A DNA stretch of 40,077 nucleotides from a candidate division WOR-3 bacterium. GTDB taxonomy: Bacteria > Hydrothermota > Tepidihabitantia > Tepidihabitantales > Tepidihabitantaceae. Location of the stretch: NCBI GenBank assembly GCA_016867815.1, contig VGIR01000019.1, forward strand, positions 1 through 40,077, in the 5' to 3' direction. The position numbers were made by a program, and so were the translations under genes. This document shows, piece after piece, positions 13,747-21,741 of the stretch; position 1 is the stretch's first letter; each line of letters starts with the position of its first letter. Below the pieces are notes generated by a model that saw nothing but the letters and a program-made list of their open reading frames with translations, was not told where the DNA came from and did not search any database.

Positions 13747-14679
13747 TCAGTCCCTGAGCTCCCTGCCCGTCAGTCGAATGAAGACGTCTTCGAGCGTTGC
13801 GCGCCGCACGCTGTACGACGTGAGTCGCGCCTGCTTGCGGATGCGCCCGAGCGCCTCGGGGCAGTCGGAGGCGAACACCTCGAACTTGTCGCCAAGCTTC
13901 TGGAACCGGCACTCGCCCAACGCCGCTTCCAATGCGCCGGACGCGCCGCCCTCGGGAACGACCTCGAGCACCTCCTGCCCGGCGTGCTCGGCTATGAGCG
14001 CCGGCGGCGAACCGGTGGCGATGACCCGACCGTTGTCGATTATCAGCAGCCGGTCGCAGATCTGCTCGGCCTCATCCATGTAATGGGTCGTGATGATAAT
14101 GGTCACGCCCCGCTGCCGCAGCTCGCGCAGCCGCTCCCATATGAGCCTGCGTGCCTGCGGGTCGAGCCCGGTCGTCGGCTCGTCGAGCACCAGCAGCCGC
14201 GGCGTGTTGATGAGCCCGCGCGCCAGAATCAGCCTCCGCTTCATGCCGCCGGAGAGTTCGTCTACCCTCTCGGCGGACTTGTCGGACAGGTGGACGAATC
14301 CCAGCAACTCCCCCGCCCGCTGCCGGGCGACGCGCCTGGGAATGCCGAAGTACCGGGCATAGACAAGCAGGTTCTCAAAGACCGAGAGATCCGGGTCGTA
14401 GTTGTTGTCCTGCGGCACCACGCCGAGCTGGGCCTTGATTTCGCGCGGGTGGCGGGCGACGTCCAGGCCGAAGACATCGAGCCGGCCTCCGGTCCGGGGC
14501 GAGTTGCAGGAGAGCATCCGTATGGTCGTGGTTTTGCCGGCGCCATTCGGTCCCAGGAACCCGACGACCTCACCGGGAGCGATGCTGAAGTTGATGCCGT
14601 CCACCGCCGCCAGTTCGCCGAACCTCTTGACGAGACCCTCGGCGACAACGAGTGGCGCGGCCTGTGCTGCCGTAGTCAC
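13747..14679 (-). CDS. ABC transporter ATP-binding protein (DrrA/NodI type)
   Basis: 310 residues from GTG 14679, which overlaps the stop of the upstream glycosyltransferase gene as GTGA. All ATPase motifs are present: Walker A GPNGAGKTTTIRML (about residue 45), Q-loop VPQDNNYDPDLSV, signature ELSGGMKRRLILAR, Walker B LLVLDEPTTGLD and the switch His ITTHYMDEAEQ. A C-terminal DUF4162-like regulatory tail follows (EVVPEGGASGAL...). Coupled directly to the ABC-2 permease. Whether the exporter serves the glycosyltransferase product is possible from the operon but not shown. Confidence 0.9.
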   Translation of the reverse strand: MTTAAQAAPLVVAEGLVKRFGELAAVDGINFSIAPGEVVGFLGPNGAGKTTTIRMLSCNSPRTGGRLDVFGLDVARHPREIKAQLGVVPQDNNYDPDLSVFENLLVYARYFGIPRRVARQRAGELLGFVHLSDKSAERVDELSGGMKRRLILARGLINTPRLLVLDEPTTGLDPQARRLIWERLRELRQRGVTIIITTHYMDEAEQICDRLLIIDNGRVIATGSPPALIAEHAGQEVLEVVPEGGASGALEAALGECRFQKLGDKFEVFASDCPEALGRIRKQARLTSYSVRRATLEDVFIRLTGRELRD

Positions 14680-16616
14680 GGAGCGTCCTGCGGGTCCAGG
14701 ACGGCACCCGGCCGGGATTGCGCGGACTTCAGCGCGGCACGAGCCGCATCGTTGCCTGGTTCGAGTGCTACGGCGCGAGTCAGCCATGCGCGCGCCGCGG
14801 CCAGGCTGTCCATCCGCACGTAGACCATGCCCAGCAGGAAGCTGGCTTCCGCATCGGTGGAATCCTGCGCCAGGTTCGCCCGGTAGAGTGACTCGGCCAG
14901 AGCGTGATTGCCCTCGGCGACCGCAACCCACGCATCGGCCAGCCGGCGTGCCGGTCTCCAGGTCGGACTGGCGGTACTGATTGAGTTCGCGATGGCAGTT
15001 CTGGCCCCGGCCAGCCGCAGGAGTGTGTTGCGGTCGGAAGAACCGGCAGTCGAACGCTCGATCACACGCAGTTCGTCATCGGCATCAGCGGTCCGGCCGG
15101 CACCGGCCAGGGCCAGCACGAGCGAGTAGCGGGCGTAGTTGTATGACGGCAGCGCTGCCAGCGCCCGATGGAACGCATCCACGGCCTTGCCGAAGTCCTG
15201 CTGCTCGAGATGGATGTTGCCGGCCTGGGTCCACGCCTGCGCCGAATAGCCCCCGCGCTTCACCGGAATGGCGACGGAAGCGAGGTAGGCCGCGACCGCG
15301 ATGGCGATGCCGACGGCTGCTCGCGCGCTTCGACGCCGCCGCACCGCCTCGACCAGCTCGCTCAGACCCAGGCCTGCGAACATCATCAGAAGGGGAATAG
15401 CCGGGGCTCGCAGGCGGGAGAGCACGTAGGAGAGCAGGGCGGAGAACAGGTACGCGGCGACGAACAGGTAGAGGGGTGCAACCTGCCCGCGCTTCGGCCA
15501 GGCCCAGACCATTCCAGGAAGCGCAAGCGCAAGCACAAGCCCGAAGCCGATGAAGGCGAGCTTGAACGGAACCGAGGAAGCGCGCGCCGTCTCTGGGTAG
15601 TAGTTGTTCGGCACCTCGAAGTTGCTGAAGAACAGCAGGAACTTGCGGCCGAGCAGCCTGAGGTAGGCAAGTGGCTGGTGCGTGATGAACTCAAGCCCCT
15701 TCCTCGTCCAGTAGGCCGACGCCGCCGAGGCCTTCACCTCTTTCCCGTCGATTGTGTGGCTGATCTCGCGCAATCTCTCGTGCGAAAACCCGCCGCCCTT
15801 CTCAAACTCGGCCGTTGGCTGCCAGGTGCCGTCCGCCGACGGGTTGTTGCCGTAGTAGAAGTTCATGCCGGAGTGGGCGGTGAACAGCACCGGGTCCCGC
15901 GCGACGATGTAGTTTCGAATCGGCACAACGGCAATCGCCGCCAGGGCGACGACCGTCATCGCCACAAGCGAGCTGCGGCGAGCGATGTGCGGTTTGCGAT
16001 CAACTACGGACTTCCTCGCCAGCCACAGCAGCATTAATGGAGCCGCGACCAGCACCTCGGGCCGGCAGATCACCAGCAGCCCGAAGCAGAGGCCCGATAG
16101 CATCCAGACCCAGGTGCGACCGCCCGCGACAAGTATGAGCCAGAGGAAGAGCAGATTGAGCAGGACGGTGATCTCCACGTAGAGCAGCGAGCCGGTGTAG
16201 AATACGAGGATGCCGGTGAATGCGAAGCCGATCGATGCGAAGGCTGCCGCCCCGGCTCCGAGTATCCGGCGGGTCGTATCGAACAGCAGGAAGCAGGAGA
16301 CGGTTGCCAGAACCGCCTGGACGAGCTGCACCGCGAGGATATGCTGGCCGAAGACCGAGTAGACAAGCGCAAGCAGGTAGGGATAGAGCGGCCGGAGAAA
16401 GAAGACGTCCGTTCCCCAGAAGTTGCCGGAGACGATGTCGACCGCCCAACGATGGTAGTAGTAGGAGTCGAGCATCTGCGGGCCGATGGTCGAGAACGGC
16501 TGCCCGCGCATGCCCAGGATGAACCAGAGGCGGACGAGCAGCGTCAGCGCAAGGGCGACGAACAGCCAGAAGCGGCTCTGACGTTCTGCCGCCCGGACCT
16601 CGTCATTCTCAGGCAT
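14676..16616 (-). CDS. GT-C family glycosyltransferase (PMT/GT39-like) with C-terminal TPRs
   Basis: 646 residues. About eleven TM helices (residues 15-430) carry GT-C features: an acidic first-loop region (GPQMLDSYYYHRWAVDI), FFLRPLYPYLLALVY and a conserved RPE after TM6. A long extracytoplasmic loop lies near residues 225-300. Residues 440-640 are TPR-like helices (WTQAGNIHLEQQDFGKAVDAFHRAL and two to three more). It should transfer a sugar from a polyprenyl-phosphate donor to protein or lipid outside the membrane. The ATG at 16616 lies 8 bases after a TATACT box, so the message is nearly leaderless. It is the first gene of an operon with the ABC exporter (GTGA overlap). Confidence 0.85.
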   Translation of the reverse strand: MPENDEVRAAERQSRFWLFVALALTLLVRLWFILGMRGQPFSTIGPQMLDSYYYHRWAVDIVSGNFWGTDVFFLRPLYPYLLALVYSVFGQHILAVQLVQAVLATVSCFLLFDTTRRILGAGAAAFASIGFAFTGILVFYTGSLLYVEITVLLNLLFLWLILVAGGRTWVWMLSGLCFGLLVICRPEVLVAAPLMLLWLARKSVVDRKPHIARRSSLVAMTVVALAAIAVVPIRNYIVARDPVLFTAHSGMNFYYGNNPSADGTWQPTAEFEKGGGFSHERLREISHTIDGKEVKASAASAYWTRKGLEFITHQPLAYLRLLGRKFLLFFSNFEVPNNYYPETARASSVPFKLAFIGFGLVLALALPGMVWAWPKRGQVAPLYLFVAAYLFSALLSYVLSRLRAPAIPLLMMFAGLGLSELVEAVRRRRSARAAVGIAIAVAAYLASVAIPVKRGGYSAQAWTQAGNIHLEQQDFGKAVDAFHRALAALPSYNYARYSLVLALAGAGRTADADDELRVIERSTAGSSDRNTLLRLAGARTAIANSISTASPTWRPARRLADAWVAVAEGNHALAESLYRANLAQDSTDAEASFLLGMVYVRMDSLAAARAWLTRAVALEPGNDAARAALKSAQSRPGAVLDPQDAP

Positions 16617-16624
16617 GGCCGGCC

Positions 16625-16653
16625 AGTATAGGAGGGGCGCTAGCTCAGGTCAA
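16625..16653 (-). promoter_or_regulatory. Sigma70-type promoter of glycosyltransferase/ABC operon
   Basis: Minus strand TTGACC (16648-16653), 17-base spacer, TATACT (16625-16630). The ATG starts 8 bases later, so essentially no leader. Confidence 0.7.
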
Positions 16654-16701
16654 GCAAACGGACCGAACCGCGCTGTGGCCGATTGGACGGCGCGAAAGGA
16701 T

Positions 16702-16808
16702 GAATGACGAAGCTCGAAATCCGATTGAAGCACGAATTGCGGAGAAAGACCGGCTCGCACCTTAGGCTTCGTTCATATTCAATCGTCATTCGGGTTTCGG
16801 GCTTCGAG
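16702..16808. repeat. Period-7 word repeat, inverted arms, overlaps hydE 3' end
   Basis: Left arm 16702-16741 has GAATGAC and GAAGCTC. Right arm 16765-16808 has CATTCGG, GTTTCGG and GCTTCGA. The right arm encodes the last residues of HydE (EARNPNDD) and its stop codon. Confidence 0.8.
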
Positions 16809-17921
16809 GTTTACCCTCGGTAGTCGTCCCCCCGGCCCCTTGCCCGGCACGCGGCCGATGCGCTCGAGCGTCGCGAGCAGGTTCTTCTGGAACTCCTCGG
16901 CCGTATCGATGACCTTGGCCTTGCCCGGATAGATCTCGTACAGCGCGCGGTACCTAGGCTGTGTGAGATTCGGCATCCAGACGTTTGCCCCGCGTTCGAG
17001 CCCCATTTCGCGGCCGCGTTCCCGGTTGATCGTGGCGAGCGCCGTGGTGGAAGGGATGTTCGCGTCCGGGCAGAGAAGCCGCGTCAGCGCCACGACCTTC
17101 GTCGTCATCGTGTCGGTTGCAGGGACCTGTGCCCGGACATTCGTCATTCGGGATTCGTCATTCGTCATTTGCCCTAGGGGCGTATCAGGGTGCGGCACAA
17201 ACGGGCCGCAGCCGATCATCTCAAGGTCAAGGTCGCGGAAGAGCATGATGTCGTCGGCCAGGGACTCGTAGGTCTGTCCCGGGATGCCGACCATCACGCC
17301 TGAACCCGCCTCGTAACCCATCTCCTTGGCTGCCTTGAGCAGGGCGATACGGTCGCTCACTTCGGTACTGCAGTCCGGGTGAATGCGGCGGAACAGCTCC
17401 GGGTCCGACGTCTCGTGCTTGAGCAGGTACCGGTCCGCCCCGGCTTCGCGCCAGGCAGCCAGTTCCTCAAGGCTCCGCTCGCCCAGCGCCAGGGTGACGG
17501 CGAGGGGCGTCTCGCTCTTGATGCGCCGAACCAGGTGGGTGATGAAGTCACTGGTCAGCCCGTGATCCTCGCCTGACTGCAGCACGACCGTGCCGTACTC
17601 GAGCCTCTGCGCGATCCGGACGCACTCCATCACCTCTTCCTCGCTCATGCGGTAGCGCTCGATCTTCCGGCTGCCGCGGATGCCGCAATAGTGACAATCG
17701 CGACGGCAGAAGCTCGACATTTCGATCAACCCGCGCAGGTGCACCTCGTCGCCGACCTGTTCACGCCGCACCCGGTCGGCCTCCTCCCAGAGGAAGCTGA
17801 GCTTCCAGTCTTCTTCTTCCTTCAACCAGGCCAGCACCTCGTCGCGGGTCAACCCCTTCGTCTCGGTCCCGCCCCCGCCTTTCCCCTGCAGCAGTCTTAT
17901 GGCCGCGCCCGCGGCCTGCAT
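16779..17921 (-). CDS. hydE: [FeFe]-hydrogenase maturase HydE (radical SAM)
   Basis: 380 residues. The radical SAM enzyme that, with HydG and HydF, builds the dithiomethylamine-bridged 2Fe subcluster of [FeFe] hydrogenase. The cluster motif CRRDCHYC lies near residue 72 after the family-typical GDEVHLRGLIE. YGTVVLQSGED, LKHETSD, AGSGVMVGIPGQTYESLADD and CGPFVPHPDTPLG follow in HydE order. Residues QMTNDESRMTNV are encoded by a period-7 repeat (17139-17170), and the C-terminal EARNPNDD by another. The ATG at 17921 is the first usable start. An in-frame GTG at 17966 overlaps hydF's stop (GTGA) but is separated by TGA 17928-17930. The conserved family start is about 22 residues further in (LTRDEVLAWL). 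Confidence 0.93.
   Translation of the reverse strand: MQAAGAAIRLLQGKGGGGTETKGLTRDEVLAWLKEEEDWKLSFLWEEADRVRREQVGDEVHLRGLIEMSSFCRRDCHYCGIRGSRKIERYRMSEEEVMECVRIAQRLEYGTVVLQSGEDHGLTSDFITHLVRRIKSETPLAVTLALGERSLEELAAWREAGADRYLLKHETSDPELFRRIHPDCSTEVSDRIALLKAAKEMGYEAGSGVMVGIPGQTYESLADDIMLFRDLDLEMIGCGPFVPHPDTPLGQMTNDESRMTNVRAQVPATDTMTTKVVALTRLLCPDANIPSTTALATINRERGREMGLERGANVWMPNLTQPRYRALYEIYPGKAKVIDTAEEFQKNLLATLERIGRVPGKGPGGRLPRVNLEARNPNDD
17139..17170. repeat. Period-7 word repeat inside hydE
   Basis: Heptamer ATTCGTC four times (one copy ATTCGGG) plus ATTT, on the plus strand. Translated in the hydE frame it gives TNDESRMTN without disrupting the reading frame. Confidence 0.85.
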
Positions 17922-17962
17922 GCCCGGTCAGCCGCCTTCCCAGGGATTGAACTCGGAACCGC

Positions 17963-19261
17963 TCACGACGCACCTCTAGTCGTTACTGGTCTTCGGCTTG
18001 GGACACAATCCGAATTGCCGGGCAATTCGGTCATGTCCCGCGCCGTGCGATACACATCGAGCGCGGCCGGGAACGGCTCCAGCGCCCGCTCGAAGATACC
18101 AAGGACGTAGGCAATGGACAGACCATAGTTGGTGATCGGCACGCCCGCCTCACGGCATTTGACTACGCGGTTCAGCACCGCGCGGCGGTTGGTCATGCAG
18201 GCACCGCAGTGAATCACCAGCCGGAACTGCGACACGTCCGGCGGGAAGTCGTGCCCCTGGTGCGTCGTGAACTCAAGCTTGCCGCCGACCTGCTGCTCGA
18301 GCCAGTTCGGGATCTTCACCCGGCCGATGTCGTCGCCGATCGGATGGTGGGTGCAGCTCTCTGCGACCAGCACGCGGTCGCCCGGCCTGAGCCGGTCGAT
18401 TGCCGTCGCACCGCGGACCATCTCGGTGAGGTCGCCACGGTAGCGCGCAAAGAGAATCGAGAATGAGGTGAGCTTCACATCGGCCGGTGTGTCCTGCGCA
18501 ACCTTGGCGAAGGCCTGCGAGTCTGTGACTACGAGGTCCGGCTTCCGGTTCAGCCTCGCCAGCGCGTCCTTCAGTTCGTGCTCGCGGACAACCAGTGAAA
18601 GCTGCCCGTGGTCGAGCAGGTCGCGGATGGCCTGCACCTGCGGCAGGATGATGCGTCCTTTGGGCGCTTCCTTGTCGATCGGCACGACCAGCACCGCGAG
18701 CCCCCGTTCGGGAACGAGGTCGCCGATGATCGATGCCTCCGCCAGGAAATCCTCCGGCGCCACCTCAATCAACGCCTCCCGAATCGCCGCCACGCCCTCG
18801 CCGCGCGCGATCGAGGCCTGCACCGAACGGACGCCCTGCTCCCGAAACCGGGCCTCCAACTCCGGCGCGGGCCGGCCGATGTCGCTCTTGTTGAACACAA
18901 TCAGTACCGATGCCTTCCGTCTCTTCAGTTCGGCAAGGATGCCATCCTCAAAGCCGCCCCACTCGCCGGAGTCGGCCACGATGACGCCGAGGTCAGTCCG
19001 GTCGAGCGCCTTCCTGGTCTTCGCAACCCGCTCGGCGCCGAGAGCGCCAACATCGTCAACGCCGGCCGTGTCGATGAAGAGCACCGGGCCGAGCGGCAGT
19101 AGTTCCATTGGTTTCTCGACCGGGTCCGTCGTAGTGCCGGCGACGTCCGAGACAATCGACACCTGCTGCCGCGTCAGCGCGTTCAACAGCGACGACTTGC
19201 CGACATTGCGACGGCCGAATATCCCGATGTGCAGCCGCATTGACTTTGGCGTCCGTTCCAT
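17963..19261 (-). CDS. hydF: [FeFe]-hydrogenase maturation GTPase/scaffold HydF
   Basis: 432 residues. HydF is the GTPase and scaffold on which the 2Fe subcluster is assembled before transfer to HydA. Domain order: GTPase (P-loop GRRNVGKSS at about 16-24, FIDTAGVDD, FNKSD), dimerisation domain (LVVREHELKDAL), cluster domain with CTHHP (about residue 302) and HCGACMTNRR (about residue 350), the HydF cluster-ligand pattern. The final about 20 residues after TARDMTE are encoded across a 40-base palindrome (18000-18039) and are not typical of the family. The start at ATG 19261 has only a weak ribosome site because a word repeat occupies that position; ATG at codon 8 is an alternative. Confidence 0.95.
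   Translation of the reverse strand: MERTPKSMRLHIGIFGRRNVGKSSLLNALTRQQVSIVSDVAGTTTDPVEKPMELLPLGPVLFIDTAGVDDVGALGAERVAKTRKALDRTDLGVIVADSGEWGGFEDGILAELKRRKASVLIVFNKSDIGRPAPELEARFREQGVRSVQASIARGEGVAAIREALIEVAPEDFLAEASIIGDLVPERGLAVLVVPIDKEAPKGRIILPQVQAIRDLLDHGQLSLVVREHELKDALARLNRKPDLVVTDSQAFAKVAQDTPADVKLTSFSILFARYRGDLTEMVRGATAIDRLRPGDRVLVAESCTHHPIGDDIGRVKIPNWLEQQVGGKLEFTTHQGHDFPPDVSQFRLVIHCGACMTNRRAVLNRVVKCREAGVPITNYGLSIAYVLGIFERALEPFPAALDVYRTARDMTELPGNSDCVPSRRPVTTRGAS
18000..18039. repeat. REP-like palindrome in hydF 3' end
   Basis: Inner arms CCGAATTGCC-G-GGCAATTCGG are perfect (18010-18030). Outer arms GGGACA (18000-18005) and TGTCCC (18034-18039) also pair. It lies within the coding region for the last residues of HydF. 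Confidence 0.8.
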
Positions 19262-19264
19262 GAC

Positions 19265-19334
19265 GCTCTACGCTCTACGCACTACGCTTGATGCCGGACC
19301 GGTCTGGCGTGCTGCGTGATGCATCAGGCATAGC
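19265..19334. repeat. Period-7 word repeat between hydG and hydF
   Basis: GCTCTAC twice then GCACTAC (19265-19285), and GCGTGCT, GCGTGAT, GCATCAG, GCATAGC (19307-19334). It fills nearly the whole 79-base hydG-hydF gap, including the place where hydF's ribosome-binding site should be. Confidence 0.8.
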
Positions 19335-19340
19335 GCGTTC

Positions 19341-20759
19341 CTAGAAACACAGGTCGCGTTCATTGGTTGTCCTTATCTTCTCGATGCGCTCTCGCACCGT
19401 ATTCCGCTTCTTCTCGTCGGGTATCTGCGCCGCTTCCTTCTCGATCAGCGCGAACCCGTCCCGCTTCGTCTCCTCCGACGCATAGTCGGTCAGGTACTCG
19501 GCCAGGGTTGTCAGCGAGTTGGGCGTGCAGTAGCGCTTGATGAACCCCGGTATCGAAAACTCCATGAAATGCTCGCCGGTCCGGCCCAGCCGGTAGCAGG
19601 AAGTGCACCAGCTCGGCATGTACCCGTCGCGAACCAGCTCGCCCACCACCGCATCGAGCGGCCTCGTGTCGTGCAGCTCGAACTGCTCGCGCTCCAGTTG
19701 CTGGCAATCCTCGCCGCGGCACTCCTGGTAAGCGCCCAGCTCGATGCGCGAACCCGCGTCGATCTGGGAGACACCGAGCCGCAGGCCCTCGCGCCGCATT
19801 TCCGGAGTCTCTCGGGCGGTAAGTATCATGCCGGTGTACGGCACCGCCAGCCGTAGCACCGCAATCACCTTCTTGAAGTCCTCGTCGCAGACAAAGTGCG
19901 TCCGGTCGAGTTCTACGTTGGATGCCACGTTGATGCGCGGGAAGCTGATGGTATGAGGACCTACACCCCAGCGCTCCTCCAGATGGATGGTATGGGTAAG
20001 CAACCCCATCACCTCGAAGCGCCAGTCGTACAGACCGAACAGCGCGCCGATACCGACGTCGTCCACGCCGCCCGCCATCGCCCGGTCGTGAGCGGTCAAC
20101 CGCCAGAGGTAGTCACCCTTGCGCGTGTTCGCGGGATGTACCGCCGCGTAGGTCGGATGGTGGTAAGTTTCCTGAAGAACCTGGTACGTGCCGATGCCGG
20201 CCGCCTTCATCGTCCGGTAGCCGTCAACATCGAGCGGCGCGGCGTTGATGTTCACGCGCCGGATCTCGCCCCTGCCTGCCTTGGTCGCGTAGGCTATCTT
20301 CACGATGCGCGCCATCTCCTCGGCCGAGTAGTTCGGGTGCTCTCCCCAGACCAGGATCAGCCGCTTGTGGCCTTGGCCCTCCAGCGCCACGAGTTCAGAT
20401 CGCAGCTCCTCGTCCGATAGCGTCTTGCGCACCACGTCACGATTCGAGCACTTGAACCCGCAGTAGGCGCAGTTGTTGATGCACTTGTCGCCGACGTAGA
20501 GCGGCGCAAAGAGGACGATGCGGTTGCCGTAGACGTCGGTCTTGAGTTTCCGGGCCGCGGCAAACACCTCCTGCCACAATTCCGGGTCCTTGATGGCAAG
20601 CAGCGCCGCTGCCTCGTCCGGCTCCAGCCGCTTCTTGGCCAGCGACTTCGCCAGCACTTCCCGAACCCGCCCGGCGTCGGGCCGCGCCGCCGCCAGCGTC
20701 TCCTCAATCCTCCGGTCGTCGATGAAGTCAGCTACTTCAGCCCTCGAAGCTGTGCTCAT
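19341..20759 (-). CDS. hydG: [FeFe]-hydrogenase maturase HydG (tyrosine lyase, radical SAM)
   Basis: 472 residues, the usual HydG length. It cleaves tyrosine to p-cresol and dehydroglycine and makes the Fe(CO)2(CN) synthon for the H-cluster. It has the ThiH-like radical SAM motif CINNCAYC followed by GFKC (about residues 93-102), then LVWGEHP, VNINAAPLDVDGYR and GALFGLYDWRFEV. The C-terminal second-cluster motif CTSC with a third Cys (IKRYC) about 22 residues on distinguishes HydG from ThiH. Its ATG overlaps the upstream regulator stop (ATGA, 20756-20759). Second gene of the maturation operon. Confidence 0.96.
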   Translation of the reverse strand: MSTASRAEVADFIDDRRIEETLAAARPDAGRVREVLAKSLAKKRLEPDEAAALLAIKDPELWQEVFAAARKLKTDVYGNRIVLFAPLYVGDKCINNCAYCGFKCSNRDVVRKTLSDEELRSELVALEGQGHKRLILVWGEHPNYSAEEMARIVKIAYATKAGRGEIRRVNINAAPLDVDGYRTMKAAGIGTYQVLQETYHHPTYAAVHPANTRKGDYLWRLTAHDRAMAGGVDDVGIGALFGLYDWRFEVMGLLTHTIHLEERWGVGPHTISFPRINVASNVELDRTHFVCDEDFKKVIAVLRLAVPYTGMILTARETPEMRREGLRLGVSQIDAGSRIELGAYQECRGEDCQQLEREQFELHDTRPLDAVVGELVRDGYMPSWCTSCYRLGRTGEHFMEFSIPGFIKRYCTPNSLTTLAEYLTDYASEETKRDGFALIEKEAAQIPDEKKRNTVRERIEKIRTTNERDLCF

Positions 20760-21094
20760 CGCATTTCCTCCGGTCCTTCTGCCATTTTGACCTTAGCATT
20801 TTGCAGTTTGCATTCTGCATTGCCTTCTTTCCTGCGGAGCGCCGCTTTAACGCTCACGCCCGGAACCGCGCCCAGCTTCCCGGTCATGGCGCCGATCTCG
20901 TCATTCGAACCGTCGACGATGACGGAAATGACCGACAGGTTCCGCTCACGGTAGGGAACGCCCATCCGGCCGACAAGAATCCGGCCGTACTGGCTCAGTA
21001 TCTCGTTCACCTTCGGCGCGGTATCGAGCCGGTTCTCGACGAACACAGCGACGACGCCCAGCCGGTGTTCACCGACAGCATCTGGTTCATTCAT
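20756..21094 (-). CDS. Iron-only hydrogenase system regulator (TM1266-type ACT-like protein)
   Basis: 112 residues, with a ferredoxin/ACT-like fold of about 85: HRLGVVAVFVENR, NEILSQYGRILVGRMGVPYR, LSVISVIVDGSNDEIGAMTG and VPGVSVKAAL. This is the TM1266 family, which habitually sits with hydEFG and is thought to regulate or assist the system, perhaps as a small-ligand sensor. The tail NAECKLQNAKVKMAE is encoded by a period-7 word repeat (20783-20824) and is foreign to the family. GAAGGA lies 7 bases before the ATG at 21094. First gene of the operon; the promoter is about 260 bases upstream. Confidence 0.9.
   Translation of the reverse strand: MNEPDAVGEHRLGVVAVFVENRLDTAPKVNEILSQYGRILVGRMGVPYRERNLSVISVIVDGSNDEIGAMTGKLGAVPGVSVKAALRRKEGNAECKLQNAKVKMAEGPEEMR
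20783..20824. repeat. Period-7 word repeat encoding the tail of the TM1266-like protein
   Basis: Six heptamers: CATTTTG (twice), ACCTTAG, CAGTTTG, CATTCTG, CATTGCC. Read in frame on the minus strand it gives about 14 C-terminal residues. Confidence 0.85.
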
Positions 21095-21108
21095 GTCGAT
21101 CCTTCTAA

Positions 21109-21178
21109 GCTAGGAGTTAGCCGTTAGGAGTTAGGATCTGGAACTGCTAACTGCTCACTCCTACCTGCTAACTCATCT
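21109..21178. repeat. Period-7 word repeat, inverted arms
   Basis: Left arm 21109-21136: GTTAGGA units. Right arm 21144-21178: CTGCTAA, CTGCTCA, CTCCTAC. The arms are near reverse complements. It lies in the transcribed leader of the hydrogenase maturation operon. Confidence 0.8.
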
Positions 21179-21212
21179 CAGATGAAGCGTTCCCTCAAGA
21201 CGCAGGCCTACC

Positions 21213-21280
21213 GATTGACGAATAGCGAGCTACGAATGTCGAATGCCAGGAGACTCGGCAATCGACAATCTCCAATCGTC
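21213..21280. repeat. Period-7 word repeat, inverted arms
   Basis: Left arm 21213-21247: GATTGAC, GAATAGC and similar. Right arm 21260-21280: AATCGAC, AATCTCC, AATCGTC. It also lies in the hyd leader. I see no gene between 21095 and 21741. Confidence 0.75.
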
Positions 21281-21360
21281 ACTTCCTCGGGGCCCTGGTC
21301 CGGGAATTGCTCCGATTCTGATTCCTCCGGGCCGGCAAAGCCTGCCCGTCAGACGCCAGG

Positions 21361-21389
21361 ATGATAATATAGAAAGACCTATATGTCAA
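21361..21389 (-). promoter_or_regulatory. Promoter of the hydrogenase maturation operon with palindromic spacer
   Basis: Minus strand TTGACA (21384-21389), 17-base spacer, TATCAT (21361-21366). The spacer holds the inverted repeat ATATAG-AAAGAC-CTATAT (21367-21384), a plausible repressor site between -35 and -10. Predicted leader about 260 bases. Confidence 0.65.
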
Positions 21390-21741
21390 CGATAGCGGCG
21401 ACGTCAGGCAGCTTTCGGGTCTCGCTCCGGTAGTCACGCCGCAGGTTCGATCAGCGACAGTCGGCCTGCTGCCGAGATCAATCGCCGACAGCTCGCGGCT
21501 GTCGGGCCAGGTCTCCTGTACCGTGATGCAGGCAGAAGACGAGCCCGGCGCCGCCGTTTCATCCGCTTGACGATTCCGGCACTGCCGACCGTTGACACGA
21601 GGGGAATATTGGCCATTCTTATGTGTGGGAATGGTGATTCTCGTTTGTAGTGACAGCCGCGTGGGGTGTCCTTGCGCGCGGCCGCGAACGATCTCGGGCA
21701 ATTCTGAGTCCGCACGGCGCGGCCGTGCCGGAGAGGAGTAG

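Noticed and set aside
13067-14823. Long plus-strand open frames opposite the ABC transporter genes
   Set aside because: Highly charged shadow sequences without motifs; the minus strand has complete ATPase and permease motifs.
17928-17930. Selenocysteine or UGA-recoding reading of the in-frame TGA before hydE
   Set aside because: The following hairpin has only a 2-base loop, unlike a SECIS element, and TGA ends many genes in this window, so the standard code applies.
17139-21280. Possible CRISPR arrays from regularly spaced short repeats
   Set aside because: The unit is 7-8 bases with no spacers and no cas genes; these are tandem word repeats.
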